64,000 nt of DNA. Origin: Thermococcus sp. JdF3 (lineage in GTDB: Archaea > Methanobacteriota_B > Thermococci > Thermococcales > Thermococcaceae). The position numbers and the translations under genes are program-made. Every line of letters begins with the position of its first letter. The first letter of the stretch is position 1. The stretch covers positions 62,001 through 126,000 of the forward strand of contig NZ_SNUK01000005.1 of assembly GCF_012027495.1 (NCBI RefSeq), read 5' to 3'. Positions 31,941 through 41,038 of the stretch are shown here, one piece after another. The notes under the pieces were generated by a model. The model ran no database searches and was not told the DNA's origin. It saw only the letters and a list, made by a program, of their open reading frames with translations.

Positions 31941-32714
31941 ATGGTAAAGATTGGTATCATAGGAGGTTCCGGCGTCTACGGCGTCTTCGAGCCGAAGGAA
32001 ACGGTGAAGGTCCACACTCCCTACGGCAGGCCTTCGGCTCCAGTGGAAATCGGGGAGGTAGAGGGCGTCGAGGTCGCCTTCATACCGCGCCACGGCAAGC
32101 ACCACGAGTTCCCGCCCCACGAGGTTCCCTACCGCGCTAACATCTGGGCCCTCAAGGAGCTCGGCGTCGAGAGGGTTATCGGAGTTACCGCCGTCGGCTC
32201 GCTCCGCGAGGAGTACAGGCCGGGCGACATCGTCATAACCGACCAGTTCATAGACTTCACCAAGAAGAGGGACTACACCTTCTACAACGGCCCGAGGGTT
32301 GCCCACGTGAGCATGGCCGACCCCTTCTGTCCCGAGATGAGGAGGATTTTCTACGAAACTGCCAAGGAGCTCGGCTTCCCGGTCCACGAGAAGGGCACCT
32401 ACGTCTGCATCGAGGGCCCGAGGTTCTCAACGAGGGCCGAGAGCTTCATGTTCAGGCAGTACGCCCACATAATAGGAATGACCCTCGTCCCGGAGATAAA
32501 CCTCGCGCGCGAGCTGGGCATGTGCTACGCCAACATAGCGACCGTCACCGACTACGACGTCTGGGCCGACAAGCCGGTTGATGCGCAGGAAGTCCTCCGC
32601 GTTATGGCCGAGAACAACTACAAGGTTCAGGAGTTGCTTAAGAAGGCCATTCCTAGGATTCCCGAGGAGAGGAAGTGCGGCTGCGCCGACGTGCTGAAGA
32701 GCATGTTTGTTTGA
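31941..32714 (+). CDS. mtnP: S-methyl-5'-thioadenosine phosphorylase
   Basis: 257 residues from ATG 31941, with GGTGAT upstream; earlier in-frame GTG and ATG codons lie in that site. It phosphorolyses MTA to adenine and methylthioribose-1-phosphate; hyperthermophilic relatives accept other purine nucleosides. Phosphate-binding [27 protein letters not shown] and the substrate region [22 protein letters not shown] are intact. The C-terminal CGC is the CXC redox motif of the thermophilic enzymes, used in disulfide stability. An ORB-like core lies in its promoter and another at codons near 34. The MTA deaminase gene is 2.7 kb downstream. Confidence 0.95.
   Translation: MVKIGIIGGSGVYGVFEPKETVKVHTPYGRPSAPVEIGEVEGVEVAFIPRHGKHHEFPPHEVPYRANIWALKELGVERVIGVTAVGSLREEYRPGDIVITDQFIDFTKKRDYTFYNGPRVAHVSMADPFCPEMRRIFYETAKELGFPVHEKGTYVCIEGPRFSTRAESFMFRQYAHIIGMTLVPEINLARELGMCYANIATVTDYDVWADKPVDAQEVLRVMAENNYKVQELLKKAIPRIPEERKCGCADVLKSMFV
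32037..32049 (+). repeat. ORB-like repeat P (in mtnP)
   Basis: GCTCCAGTGGAAA followed by TCGGGG. It encodes APVEI. It is the last of the 14 clustered copies, 6.3 kb right of the origin. Confidence 0.4.
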
Positions 32715-32757
32715 GTTTTTGGAATTACTCTTTTGAATTGTCTTTCTTTTCTCCTTA
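32715..32757 (+). terminator. T-rich terminator after mtnP
   Basis: Several oligo-T runs (GTTTTTGG, CTCTTTTG, TTTCTTTTCTCC) follow the stop directly and mark the left border of the AT-richer accessory segment. Confidence 0.4.
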
Positions 32758-32890
32758 TATAGTCTGCTCTGTGGTCAGCCAAATACTCTTCAAGTAATCT
32801 TTTTTATGACCCCTTGAAAAAAAACAATGATGCAATGGTAAAGCGTAAGATTTAAATATGATTTTGTCTTCATTAATGCTGGTGATACTC

Positions 32891-33655
32891 GTGAGGCGGT
32901 TCCTTGCCGTGGTGGTCGTCTTCCTCGTGCTGGGCTTGACCATCAGCTCCGCTATGGCGGCGTCTGATGTTGCGCCAAAGTCAACTCCGAATGTTCCCAC
33001 CACTCTAAACTGTCCTTGTTGTTCAGGGAACGTGAGCCTGCCGAGGGATCTTCGGGTGCAGGAACTGAAGGGTCCGGTAGCTTACTTTAAGGCACTTGAA
33101 GTATTTAATTCGAAGGACTCAGTACGATTACTAACACAGCTGAACAACACTACGCTAATACCAAAGTATCACAATGCCCGAGTTTTTCTGATTTGGCACG
33201 ACAATGTTACGATTGAGGTCGTGGAAATCTCCCTTGCTGGGAGTAATGAGGGTGAACTGGTTCTGATTAAGGAACCCTCTGGGGAGAGTCTTGCAGTGGG
33301 TATAAATACTGGAAAGAGTGTCACTATCCTCTCTTTGGAGAATGGCACTGTCGTTAAGAGGACTGTTAGAGTACTAAAAACAGGAGACATTACTCCTGCA
33401 GGTTACAAGCTACGTATTCCTCATGATACGTTTATGAAGGCGTGTAAGTGGGTTGCGTCCCATCTATGTGAAGAAGGCCTGCCCGGATGCCTTGCTTCGT
33501 GTATTTTTGCACCGGGATTTGTTGGCAAGGGCGTCTGCGTGATTCTATGCTGGGCGATTAAGGATCTGCTCAAAATTGAGCAAAATATCTGTGAACGGGG
33601 GGTTGAGCAGTTGTGTCGTAAACTACTTGAACTCGGGATAATCGTAATAGAGTGA
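32891..33655 (+). CDS. Secreted precursor with Cys-rich C-terminal domain, halocin C8-like layout
   Basis: 254 residues from GTG 32891 (GGTGAT four bases upstream). The ATG at 32858 lies within the TATA element GATTTAAATATG and cannot start the protein. A signal peptide (1-23, cleaved after AMA) is followed by a CPCC motif (41-44), a beta-rich domain (about 50-175) and a hydrophobic domain (about 180-254) with eight cysteines (185, 193, 200, 204, 216, 220, 234, 242). Signal, N-terminal protective domain and Cys-rich C-terminal peptide is the order of the halocin C8 precursor, whose parts act as immunity protein and antimicrobial. Relationship is inferred from layout only. A membrane protein gene follows after 10 bases. 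Confidence 0.7.
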   Translation: MRRFLAVVVVFLVLGLTISSAMAASDVAPKSTPNVPTTLNCPCCSGNVSLPRDLRVQELKGPVAYFKALEVFNSKDSVRLLTQLNNTTLIPKYHNARVFLIWHDNVTIEVVEISLAGSNEGELVLIKEPSGESLAVGINTGKSVTILSLENGTVVKRTVRVLKTGDITPAGYKLRIPHDTFMKACKWVASHLCEEGLPGCLASCIFAPGFVGKGVCVILCWAIKDLLKIEQNICERGVEQLCRKLLELGIIVIE

Positions 33656-33665
33656 GGGGGACGAC

Positions 33666-34181
33666 ATGGATTTGGGAGAGCTCTTGGTTTATGCCGTTTT
33701 CTTTTTCATAATCCCTGTATTGGCAACGTGGAAAATTAAGAATACTCACAGACGTGACCAGTTAATACTCCTGTCCTCTCTTTTGGGACTGCTTTATGCA
33801 GCGGTTAGGGAGGACTCTTTCATTTATGTGATTGGAGTAGTTATTGTTGCGTTGTTCTTAATGTTCGTAATGTTTCTCCCGGAGGAACCTAAGCGCAGGC
33901 TTGACTGGATTGTTGTTATCATTTCAACCCTATTTCTGAACTTGTATCTTCTTCACGGCCGCCTCGTTCCAAGGGGTCCCCTTTACCTCCTCTCCGGTCT
34001 CACGGTTTTCTTAGTGTGGGTGCTGGGGGTTCTCAGAATGAGTCTTGTATGTCTTGTAACCTCTGTAATCCTCTCCGGTTTGATATTTTACGGGTTTCCT
34101 TTTATTTCATTTGTGTTAGGAGTGTTCATGTTGCTCCTGTGCCGAGAGGAGATAACGGGATACAGGGGGATTAAGAATTAG
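33666..34181 (+). CDS. Polytopic membrane protein coupled to the Cys-rich precursor
   Basis: 171 residues, almost wholly hydrophobic, with about six spans (first near 6-22, last near 140-160) and short basic loops. It begins 10 bases after the precursor, whose final codons and GAGGGGG act as its ribosome binding site. No known transporter motif is visible. By position it is a candidate immunity or export partner of the Cys-rich protein; the same order, precursor then small polytopic protein, recurs at 41-46 kb. Confidence 0.65.
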   Translation: MDLGELLVYAVFFFIIPVLATWKIKNTHRRDQLILLSSLLGLLYAAVREDSFIYVIGVVIVALFLMFVMFLPEEPKRRLDWIVVIISTLFLNLYLLHGRLVPRGPLYLLSGLTVFLVWVLGVLRMSLVCLVTSVILSGLIFYGFPFISFVLGVFMLLLCREEITGYRGIKN

Positions 34182-34223
34182 TTATTACACCCTTGTACAT
34201 TTGGAAACGTGGGGGAATGGGGT

Positions 34224-34736
34224 ATGAGAAAGGCATGGTTGTCTGTCATTCTGATGGTTTTGGCGAGTGGTTGCATATCTACCTACCACTCAACAGAAGA
34301 TGTTCTCTCCTACTGGCACTCTATTGACTCTTTCACGGCCCATGAGGTGGTTAAAATTGGCAATCAAACCTTTGAGAGTTATGTAACCTTTATAAAGCCT
34401 GACAAAATCGCCCGAGCTGATTATATAAACGGGTCACCGGTTCAGAAGGTTGTTATTGAAAACAACACTCAGAAAGTCATAACGGCGAACGGGACGTTTT
34501 TCTTAAACGCCACACTTGATGACGTCAACGCTCTCGACCCCTTCGTTGCAATACTGAACAATCTTGACTCCTTCAACGTCAAGCGGCAAGGAGACATCTT
34601 GCTTCTCAAGCCGAAGACTGAAGGGATGCCAACCTACGAGGTTGAACTCAACGGAAAACTGCCGGAGATAATCACAATAAAACAAGCCGGACTGACGATT
34701 GTGGTGGAGTACAAGACGATTGAGGTGGTAAAATAG
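34224..34736 (+). CDS. Lipoprotein with LolA-like fold (predicted)
   Basis: 170 residues from ATG 34224, preceded by GGGGGAATGGGG; the GTG at 34209 is too close to that site. The N-terminus MRKAWLSVILMVLASGC is a lipoprotein signal with lipobox ASGC. The mature part (DVLSYWHSIDSFTAHEVV, then YVTFIKPDKIARADY) has the opening of LolA/DUF4367-type beta-barrel proteins that hold hydrophobic ligands. It follows the precursor/membrane pair after about 40 bases, so it may be part of the same group. The fold call is by pattern. Confidence 0.6.
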   Translation: MRKAWLSVILMVLASGCISTYHSTEDVLSYWHSIDSFTAHEVVKIGNQTFESYVTFIKPDKIARADYINGSPVQKVVIENNTQKVITANGTFFLNATLDDVNALDPFVAILNNLDSFNVKRQGDILLLKPKTEGMPTYEVELNGKLPEIITIKQAGLTIVVEYKTIEVVK

Positions 34737-34898
34737 CGTACGTTTATTTTTGGATCATGCCCGTTTCTCTTTTATGAAACTGTGTTTGTTTCTGGTGAAG
34801 AGCGTTTGGACTCTACTGAGATATCTTTCTATGTTTCCTGAAAAGTTGGGGAGTAAAGATTTTATACTGGTTTTTTTAATGGTCTGTGGTGACCTTTA

Positions 34899-35360
34899 AT
34901 GGATAGGGAAGTATTTTTAATAACAATAGTGCTCTTAATGGTTTCAGCATTAAGTTTTGCCAGCGCCTACGAGTTCCAGGCCTACGGCTACGTTACCAAG
35001 GTGGTCGATGGCGACACCGTGTGGTTCCACTCCTACTACGGCTACAAAGCCGGGGAAACCTTCAAGGTCCGCTTCGCCGACATAAACGCGCCCGAGATAT
35101 ACACCGATGAAGGCAAGGAATCGAAGGCAGCTTTGGAGTGGCTCCTCGATACGTACGGCCGCTACGTCTACCTCGACGTCGATGACATCTATGGAACCGA
35201 CCGCTACGGCCGCGTGGTCGCGGTGGTTTACCTCCCCTTCTGGTACTACGGCTACGCCCTGAACGTCAATGAGTGGCTCGTCGAGAGCGGCTACGCGAGC
35301 ATCTGGGACCACTACAACGAGTTCGACCCATACTCCTGGAGCCTCTGGGTTCCCATCTGA
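34899..35360 (+). CDS. Secreted thermonuclease (SNase-like)
   Basis: 153 residues with a signal peptide (1-22, cleaved near SASA-YEF). The staphylococcal nuclease fold is clear: VTKVVDGDTVWF, the catalytic strand VRFADINAPEIYTDEGKES and TDRYGRVVAVVY. The catalytic Asp, Arg and Glu positions are occupied, so it is probably an active extracellular nuclease. GC content returns to the genomic level here, but a TATA element (GATTTTATACTGG, 34858-34870) in the AT-rich upstream DNA drives it. It may supply nucleotides or degrade extracellular DNA. Confidence 0.88.
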   Translation: MDREVFLITIVLLMVSALSFASAYEFQAYGYVTKVVDGDTVWFHSYYGYKAGETFKVRFADINAPEIYTDEGKESKAALEWLLDTYGRYVYLDVDDIYGTDRYGRVVAVVYLPFWYYGYALNVNEWLVESGYASIWDHYNEFDPYSWSLWVPI

Positions 35361-35389
35361 GGCTTTTCTCTTCTCCGACACCTTTTTAA

Positions 35390-35402
35390 CTTCCACCGGA
35401 AA
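35390..35402 (-). repeat. Degenerate ORB core Q (mtaD promoter)
   Basis: CTTCCACCGGAAA, one internal change from the core. It lies between the TATA element (CTTTTTAACTT, 35382-35392) and the mtaD start, where bound protein would hinder initiation. Confidence 0.35.
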
Positions 35403-35430
35403 CACAACCCTTTAAAATGGGGTGGTGGAT

Positions 35431-36705
35431 ATGAGCATTCTCATCAAGAACGGTCACGTTATCTACGGCGAGAACTTTGAAGTGGTAAAGGCTGATGTCC
35501 TCATCGAGGGAAATCGCATTGTCAAGGTTGCTAAGGAAATAAACGAGGCCGCTGACACGGTCATCGACGCCAAGGGAAAAGTCGTTTCTCCCGGCTTCGT
35601 GAACCTTCACACTCACTCGCCGATGGGCCTCTTCCGCGGTCTGGCCGACGATCTGCCGCTGATGGAGTGGCTTGAGAAGCACATCTGGCCGAGGGAGGCA
35701 AAGCTAACTCGCGAGCACATCAAGGCCGGTGCCTACCTCGGTGCCCTTGAGATGATTAAGACAGGAACGACGACTTTTCTTGACATGTATTTTCAAATGG
35801 ACGCCGTTGCCGAGGCGGTTCTTGAGTCTGGCCTGAGGGGCTACCTCTCCTATGGTATGATAGACCTCGGCGACCCCGAGAAGACCGAGAAGGAGATAAA
35901 AGAGGCCCTCCGCACGATGGAGTTCATCGAGAAGCTCAACTCGGAGCGCGTTCACTTCGTCTTTGGCCCCCACGCTCCCTACACCTGCTCGATTGCTCTG
36001 CTGAAGGAAGTAAGGAAGCTGGCAAACGAGCACGGGAAGCTGATAACGATTCACGTCAGCGAGACGATGGCGGAGCTGGGAAAAATTCAGGAGAGATACG
36101 GCAAGAGCCCCGTTGTTCTTCTCGATGATGCCGGCTTCCTCGGAAACGACGTGATAATAGCACACGGCGTCTGGCTCGACAGCAGGGACATTCAGATTCT
36201 CGCGAGGCACGGCGTCACCGTCGCCCATAACCCAGCCAGCAACATGAAGCTCGCGAGCGGTGTTATGCCCCTCCAGAGGCTCCTCAACGCGGGCGTAAAC
36301 GTCGGCCTCGGCACCGATGGGAGTGCGAGCAACAACAACCTCGACATGCTCGACGAGATGAAGCTGGCGGCTTTACTCCACAAGGTCCACAACCTCGATC
36401 CGACGGTTGCCGATGCAAAGACGGTATTCAGTATGGCAACCCTCAACGGTGCAAAGGCGCTACGCCTCAACGCGGGGGTAATAAAAGAGGGCTATCTGGC
36501 TGATATAGTCATTGTGCACTTCAACCGGCCCCACCTGAGGCCTATCAACAATGTAATCAGCCACCTCGTTTACTCGGCCAGCGGCAACGACGTCGAGACC
36601 ACGATAGTCGATGGAAAAATCCTCATGCTCGACCGCGAGGTCCTCACGCTGGATGAGGAGAAGATAATTGATGAGGCCGAAAAAACGATAGAAAAGCTGG
36701 CTTAG
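35431..36705 (+). CDS. mtaD: 5'-methylthioadenosine/S-adenosylhomocysteine deaminase
   Basis: 424 residues from ATG 35431, preceded by GGTGGTGGAT. Amidohydrolase-superfamily deaminase that converts MTA or SAH to the inosine analogues. Metal ligands are visible in FVNLHTHSPMGLFRGLAD (HxH), IHVSET, IAHGVWLD and LGTDGSASNNNLDML. Together with mtnP 2.7 kb away it forms two routes for disposal of MTA from polyamine synthesis and of SAH from methylation. It ends one base before the convergent membrane gene. Confidence 0.93.
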   Translation: MSILIKNGHVIYGENFEVVKADVLIEGNRIVKVAKEINEAADTVIDAKGKVVSPGFVNLHTHSPMGLFRGLADDLPLMEWLEKHIWPREAKLTREHIKAGAYLGALEMIKTGTTTFLDMYFQMDAVAEAVLESGLRGYLSYGMIDLGDPEKTEKEIKEALRTMEFIEKLNSERVHFVFGPHAPYTCSIALLKEVRKLANEHGKLITIHVSETMAELGKIQERYGKSPVVLLDDAGFLGNDVIIAHGVWLDSRDIQILARHGVTVAHNPASNMKLASGVMPLQRLLNAGVNVGLGTDGSASNNNLDMLDEMKLAALLHKVHNLDPTVADAKTVFSMATLNGAKALRLNAGVIKEGYLADIVIVHFNRPHLRPINNVISHLVYSASGNDVETTIVDGKILMLDREVLTLDEEKIIDEAEKTIEKLA

Positions 36706-36706
36706 C

Positions 36707-37519
36707 TCAGAGACTCGCCAGCCAGTCCGGGTCGAGGTTTACCTTCTTTTCTCTCCATGTCCTGAGCGCTCTGTACATCGCCGCCCCAGCGATGGCTGAG
36801 AGAACGCTCGCGAGGCCAGTTATGAGGCCATCAAGCAGGCCCGCCACCAGCGCTCCAGTGAAGCCTCTGGCAACGAGGGAGGTCATGAAAACAAGTCCCC
36901 CGGCCGCGGCCCCGATGCCAATGATAACGGCCCCCATCAGGGCCCCGAAGACGAAAACCTCCCTGGCGTTGTCCAGTGTGGTTCCGATTATTCCCAGCCC
37001 TTCCCCGAAATCCTTGGTCCATATGTACGCCGGAAGCATCATGGTGATTATCCCCATCAGGAAGATCGCAGGAGGCAGTCCAAGCAGTCCCGCTATCACG
37101 TACTTCGTTGTTCCGGAGAGGGCGTAGTACGCCAGTATCGCGGGGAAGAGCATGAGGCCGCCGGCTATGAGGATGACGATTCCATAAACGATGCCCACCA
37201 GGAGGACCATTATCCCTCCTGTCACGGACTCCTTTATGAGGGCTGGCTCCTCGAAGGGTATGCCCTTTTTGTGATGGTAGAATGCCCTGGTGGGGTAGTA
37301 GAGGACTGTGAGTCTGATGAGCAGGGCTATAAGGACGAGCAGAACCGCGATGCCGATGCTGAAATCGGGACTGTATGTTACCAGCTCCACATTTGAATCG
37401 AGTCCGGAGATGGCCATGAGCGCACCGGCTATCCCCGACGCCGCAACGGGGTACCTCCATAGCTTTTTGTCCTCGGAAATGGATGTAATGGCTTCCGCCA
37501 GGGCTTCAAACGCTTTCAT
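36707..37519 (-). CDS. Polytopic membrane protein, DUF4013-like
   Basis: 270 residues with six to seven spans, rich in Gly and Ala (for example GIVYGIVILIAGGLML and VIIGIGAAAGGLVF). The N-terminal 25 residues are cytoplasmic, beginning MKAFEALAEAITSISEDKKLWRYP, an opening often seen in archaeal DUF4013 membrane proteins. No motif for transport or catalysis is visible. It is convergent with mtaD and has a 470-base gap upstream. Function is unknown. Confidence 0.7.
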   Translation of the reverse strand: MKAFEALAEAITSISEDKKLWRYPVAASGIAGALMAISGLDSNVELVTYSPDFSIGIAVLLVLIALLIRLTVLYYPTRAFYHHKKGIPFEEPALIKESVTGGIMVLLVGIVYGIVILIAGGLMLFPAILAYYALSGTTKYVIAGLLGLPPAIFLMGIITMMLPAYIWTKDFGEGLGIIGTTLDNAREVFVFGALMGAVIIGIGAAAGGLVFMTSLVARGFTGALVAGLLDGLITGLASVLSAIAGAAMYRALRTWREKKVNLDPDWLASL

Positions 37520-37989
37520 GGGGCATCACTTACATCTTCCCTTTTGAAATTCTCATTCTTCTGGAGGATGCGGCAAACTTCCCAATGACCCCTTAAAGTC
37601 GAAACCCTTAAATATCTTTCTGATTAATACTGCATTGAAAAGATTATTGAAAAATAGTTCCACTTGGAGATGTATCATGTGTTCTTTCGCCTTTGAGGGG
37701 ATGGTGTTGTCCTGAGTCCTTTCAAAAACCGCGTTCGAGTTTGCGCGTGGTTATCTTTTTCCTTGAAAACTTGCCCTTCGGTATGGGATGGAGGTCAGAA
37801 ACTAACATTTTTGTAAAGTAATTGCCGACGTGTTGTTTCCGCTCCAAAGGTGGCTGGAGGATCAGAGTATGTCCCCTTCGGGGGGTTGCTGAATGGCAAG
37901 AGTCACAACGGAAAGATTTTAATGCTTGAGGAAAAATACTGACTTCGAGCTGGAGGCACGTGAATAGAAACTATAGCCGGTGAGCTGGG
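37520..37989. other. Non-coding gap
   Basis: About 470 bases without a supportable gene. It holds TATA-like stretches for the leftward gene (CTTAAATATC, near 37609) and for the rightward DUF835 gene (AGATTTTAATGC, near 37915), and a small UUCG-type hairpin CCCC-TTCG-GGGG at 37873-37884. No C/D-box or tRNA pattern was found. Confidence 0.5.
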
Positions 37990-38946
37990 ATGATCGAGCT
38001 GATTTTTGGCGCGGCGTTCCTTGTATCGTACGTTTTACTATTCTATAATTATCACCTTACGGGACGGAAGGCGCTCGTTTACTACGCACTGGCGTGGTTC
38101 AGCCTTTCGATACATTTCTTCGTCCCAGGGGAATCAGTATACGCGGTTGGCCTCGCCTTCTTCGCATTCCTTATTTGGCTTGGGAACATAAGGGCCTCGG
38201 ATGAGCTCCTGTGCCCTCTTAGATATTCTCGGGAGCTTAGGTACTTCTCCGTTATCCCTATAGCGGGGTTGATCTTCCTGTTTCCTGAACATTCTATAGC
38301 TTCCTTCGCCGTTCTCTCGGCGAGTGTAATGTTCTCGGGGATTTACTTAATCCTTACTGGGAACGGCGATTTGAGGCTAATGGGACTCCTTGAAATTCTC
38401 TTTGCCGCCACTTCATTCCTCAGGGGTTACTACTTTTCCAATTCCTACGTTGGCCTGGTTGAGGCGCTCTTGGCCTTTGTCCTCTCCTACGTTTCAATAA
38501 AGACCTTCCTCGATAGTTCATTCATCGGCGAGTTTGAGGTGATGGATGTAAAGACCGAGCTGAAGCCAGGGGTGGTCATGCTCGGGTCCGTTTCAGAGGA
38601 TATCTTTGAGGGTGCTCTGGTATTTTCAAGGCAGAATAGAGAGTTCCCTAACTGGTTCTGGATAACCAAGGTTTCTGATGGGGGAATTTCGCCCACCAAC
38701 CTTCCCAAGATACTCGACATCGCTGTTAAATTCATGAAAAGGGCCAACGAGCACGGAAAGCGCCCGGTCATCGTTATCGACGGCCTTGAGTATCTAATCC
38801 TTGAGAATGGATTCCCCGCGGTTATCAAATTCCTGGCAACGATGAGGGACTACGCTTTGCTCCACAATGCAACCATCGTTATAGTGGGGGACGATTCCTT
38901 TCTGGATGAGCGGGAGAGGAAGATACTCCGCAAGCTCCTCGATTAG
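37990..38946 (+). CDS. Polytopic membrane protein with C-terminal DUF835 domain
   Basis: 318 residues. About seven spans occupy residues 1-180, then a cytoplasmic DUF835 domain with ITKVSDGGISPTNL, VIVIDGLEYLILENGF and IVIVGDDSFLDERE. The corresponding segments of the DUF835 protein at 9254-10051 match closely (WITQVSGGIPPTAL, VVIDSVEYLLLYNDF, LMVFVDDAV), but the membrane regions differ in length. GGTGAGC precedes the ATG. The family is common and unexplained in Thermococcales; a membrane-signalling role is speculation. Confidence 0.82.
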   Translation: MIELIFGAAFLVSYVLLFYNYHLTGRKALVYYALAWFSLSIHFFVPGESVYAVGLAFFAFLIWLGNIRASDELLCPLRYSRELRYFSVIPIAGLIFLFPEHSIASFAVLSASVMFSGIYLILTGNGDLRLMGLLEILFAATSFLRGYYFSNSYVGLVEALLAFVLSYVSIKTFLDSSFIGEFEVMDVKTELKPGVVMLGSVSEDIFEGALVFSRQNREFPNWFWITKVSDGGISPTNLPKILDIAVKFMKRANEHGKRPVIVIDGLEYLILENGFPAVIKFLATMRDYALLHNATIVIVGDDSFLDERERKILRKLLD

Positions 38947-39000
38947 CCAGCCCGGCAAAGCTCTTAAGTCCTTAAGGGATTAGATGAAACGGTGGGCCCA

Positions 39001-39546
39001 ATGGTCTCCTTTGAGATCGTCCGCGGGGACATAACCCGTTTTCCAGCCGAAGTCATAGTCAACGCCGCCAACAAATACCTTGAGCACGGCGGTGGTGTCG
39101 CCTACGCGATAGCCAGGGCCGCCGCTGGAGACGCCCGCGAGTACATCAGGATAAGCAAGGAGGCGATGAGGGAGCAGCTCGGAAAAAGCTCAATAGAACA
39201 CGGCGAGGTCGTTGTAACACCTGCGTTGAGGCTGGAGCAATACGGAATCAGGTACGTCATCCATACCGTTGGTCCCTACTGCGGCGGAGTCTGGGACGGT
39301 GAGAGGAAGGAAAAGCTTAGAAAGGCAATACTCGGCGCGCTGAAAAAGGCCGACGAGCTCGGTGTCAAAACCATAGCCTTCCCGGCCGTAAGCGCTGGCA
39401 TCTACGGCTGCCCGCTGGAGGAGGTCGTGAGGACGTTCAGGGAGACCGTAGAGGAGTTCTCGAAGGAAGCGAAGAACGTTAGGAGGGTTTGCCTGGTGCT
39501 TTATTCTGAAGAGACCTACAGGCGGGCCTTGAAGGCCCCGGGGTGA
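39001..39546 (+). CDS. Macro-domain protein (ADP-ribose binding or deacylase)
   Basis: 181 residues from ATG 39001, after GGTGGG. The macro domain is complete: IVRGDITRFPAEVIVNAANKY, the glycine-rich GGGVAYAIARAAG loop, and the FPAVSAGIYGCPLEEV phosphate-binding turn. Such proteins bind ADP-ribose or remove it, or deacetylate O-acetyl-ADP-ribose. The Asn and Asp positions used for catalysis in MacroD-type enzymes are present (VNAAN, GDIT). The NAD(P)H-hydrate repair gene follows after 40 bases, so a nucleotide-repair context is possible. Confidence 0.9.
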   Translation: MVSFEIVRGDITRFPAEVIVNAANKYLEHGGGVAYAIARAAAGDAREYIRISKEAMREQLGKSSIEHGEVVVTPALRLEQYGIRYVIHTVGPYCGGVWDGERKEKLRKAILGALKKADELGVKTIAFPAVSAGIYGCPLEEVVRTFRETVEEFSKEAKNVRRVCLVLYSEETYRRALKAPG

Positions 39547-39586
39547 AGTTTTTATCAACTTTCATCAACCCATGCCGGTGATACTC

Positions 39587-41029
39587 ATGCGCATCGAAGA
39601 TGTCTACATCTGGGATATCAACGCTAAGTGGCTTGGCATAACTCCTCACCAGCTTATGGAGAACGCCGGCGCAGGGGTTGCAAGGGTGATTGAGGAGAGG
39701 TTTGGTAAAGGGCTCAAGATAGCCGTTTTCTCCGGAACCGGCAACAACGGCGGCGATGGCTTCGTTGCTGCCCGGCATCTCAGCTTCGACAACGACGTTA
39801 CCCTCTTCCTGGTTGGGGACGAGGCCAAGATAAGGAGCGAGGAGGCAAGGCACAACTGGGAGATACTCAAGGGCCTGGACTTCGTGAAAATCCGGGTTCT
39901 CAAGGATTCCACCTACATAAGGTCCCTCGACCTGAGCGGTTTTGACGTCATCGTTGACGCTCTCCTCGGAGCCGGCACGAGGGGCGAGCCGCGCGAGCCG
40001 ATCCGCTCGGCCATCGAGAAGATAAACGAGTACGCCGGAAGGGCCAAGATAGTCAGCGTTGACCTCCCGAGCGGCTATCCGGGCGAGATCAGGATTAAAG
40101 CGGACTTCGCGGTGACCTTCCAGTGGGACAAGGAGGAATATGAGGGCTTCGAGCGCGTTGTGGTTAAGATAGGCTATCCGAAGGAGCTCTACCACATCGT
40201 CGGCCCCGGTGATGTGAAGTTCGCGCTGAAAAAGCGGGGCGAGCACAAGGGTCAGAACGGAAAGCTACTCATCATAGGCGGGAGCGGAGACTACTACGGC
40301 GCGCCCTACCTTGCGGCAAGGGCGGCATCTTATCTCGTGGACCTGGTTTACCTGGCTATGCCCGAGTATCCGGCGAGGCGCATAACCGACCCCGACCTGA
40401 TCCTCAGGCTGGTCGAAGGGAAGAACTTCTCGCCGGGGCACGTTGAAGAACTCCTGGGCATAGCCGAAAAGGCCGACGCCGTCGTCATCGGCCCGGGAAT
40501 CGGTCTCGCGGAGGAGACGAAGGAGTTCGTGAGGAGGTTCGTTAGGCGCTGCGAAAAGCCGATGGTGATTGATGCGGACGGCCTGAAGGCCATAGCCGGG
40601 GACTTGAGCGTTCTTGGAGGTAAAACCTTCGTTCTGACGCCCCACGCGGGCGAGTTCGGGGTTCTCTTTGGCGTGAAGCCCGAAGGTTCCTTCCAGGAAA
40701 AGGCGGAGCTCGTGAGGGTGAAGGCCGGCGAGGTTGGCGGCGTTATCCTGCTCAAAGGTGCCTACGACGTCATCAGCGATGGAACGGCATGGAAGTACAA
40801 CCGGACTGGCAACAGGGGCATGACCACCGGCGGGACCGGGGACGTCTTGGCGGGCCTCGTCGGCGCTCTGCTCGCCCTCGGCAACGAACCTTTAAGGGCG
40901 GCTTCCGCTGGAGCCTTCATCAACGGCCTCGCCGGGGACATGGTGAAGGAAGGGCTCGGCGAGAACTTCACCGCACTGGAGGTTGCGGAAAAAGTCCCGC
41001 ACGCGATCAGGTGGGTGGTGGAGTTCTGA
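39587..41029 (+). CDS. nnr: Bifunctional NAD(P)H-hydrate epimerase / ADP-dependent dehydratase
   Basis: 480 residues from ATG 39587, with GGTGAT upstream; the TATA element GTTTTTATC (39548-39556) places the transcript start after the ATG at 39572. It repairs hydrated NAD(P)H. The N-terminal YjeF epimerase domain has MENAG, FSGTGNNGGDGFVAARHL and VDALLGAGTRGEP. The C-terminal ribokinase-like dehydratase domain has LLIIGGSGDYYGAP, VIGPGIG, LTPHAGEFGVLFG and NRGMTTGGTGDVLAG. Both active sites look intact. It is the last ordinary gene before the accessory cassettes. Confidence 0.95.
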   Translation: MRIEDVYIWDINAKWLGITPHQLMENAGAGVARVIEERFGKGLKIAVFSGTGNNGGDGFVAARHLSFDNDVTLFLVGDEAKIRSEEARHNWEILKGLDFVKIRVLKDSTYIRSLDLSGFDVIVDALLGAGTRGEPREPIRSAIEKINEYAGRAKIVSVDLPSGYPGEIRIKADFAVTFQWDKEEYEGFERVVVKIGYPKELYHIVGPGDVKFALKKRGEHKGQNGKLLIIGGSGDYYGAPYLAARAASYLVDLVYLAMPEYPARRITDPDLILRLVEGKNFSPGHVEELLGIAEKADAVVIGPGIGLAEETKEFVRRFVRRCEKPMVIDADGLKAIAGDLSVLGGKTFVLTPHAGEFGVLFGVKPEGSFQEKAELVRVKAGEVGGVILLKGAYDVISDGTAWKYNRTGNRGMTTGGTGDVLAGLVGALLALGNEPLRAASAGAFINGLAGDMVKEGLGENFTALEVAEKVPHAIRWVVEF

Positions 41030-41038
41030 GTTTGGTTT

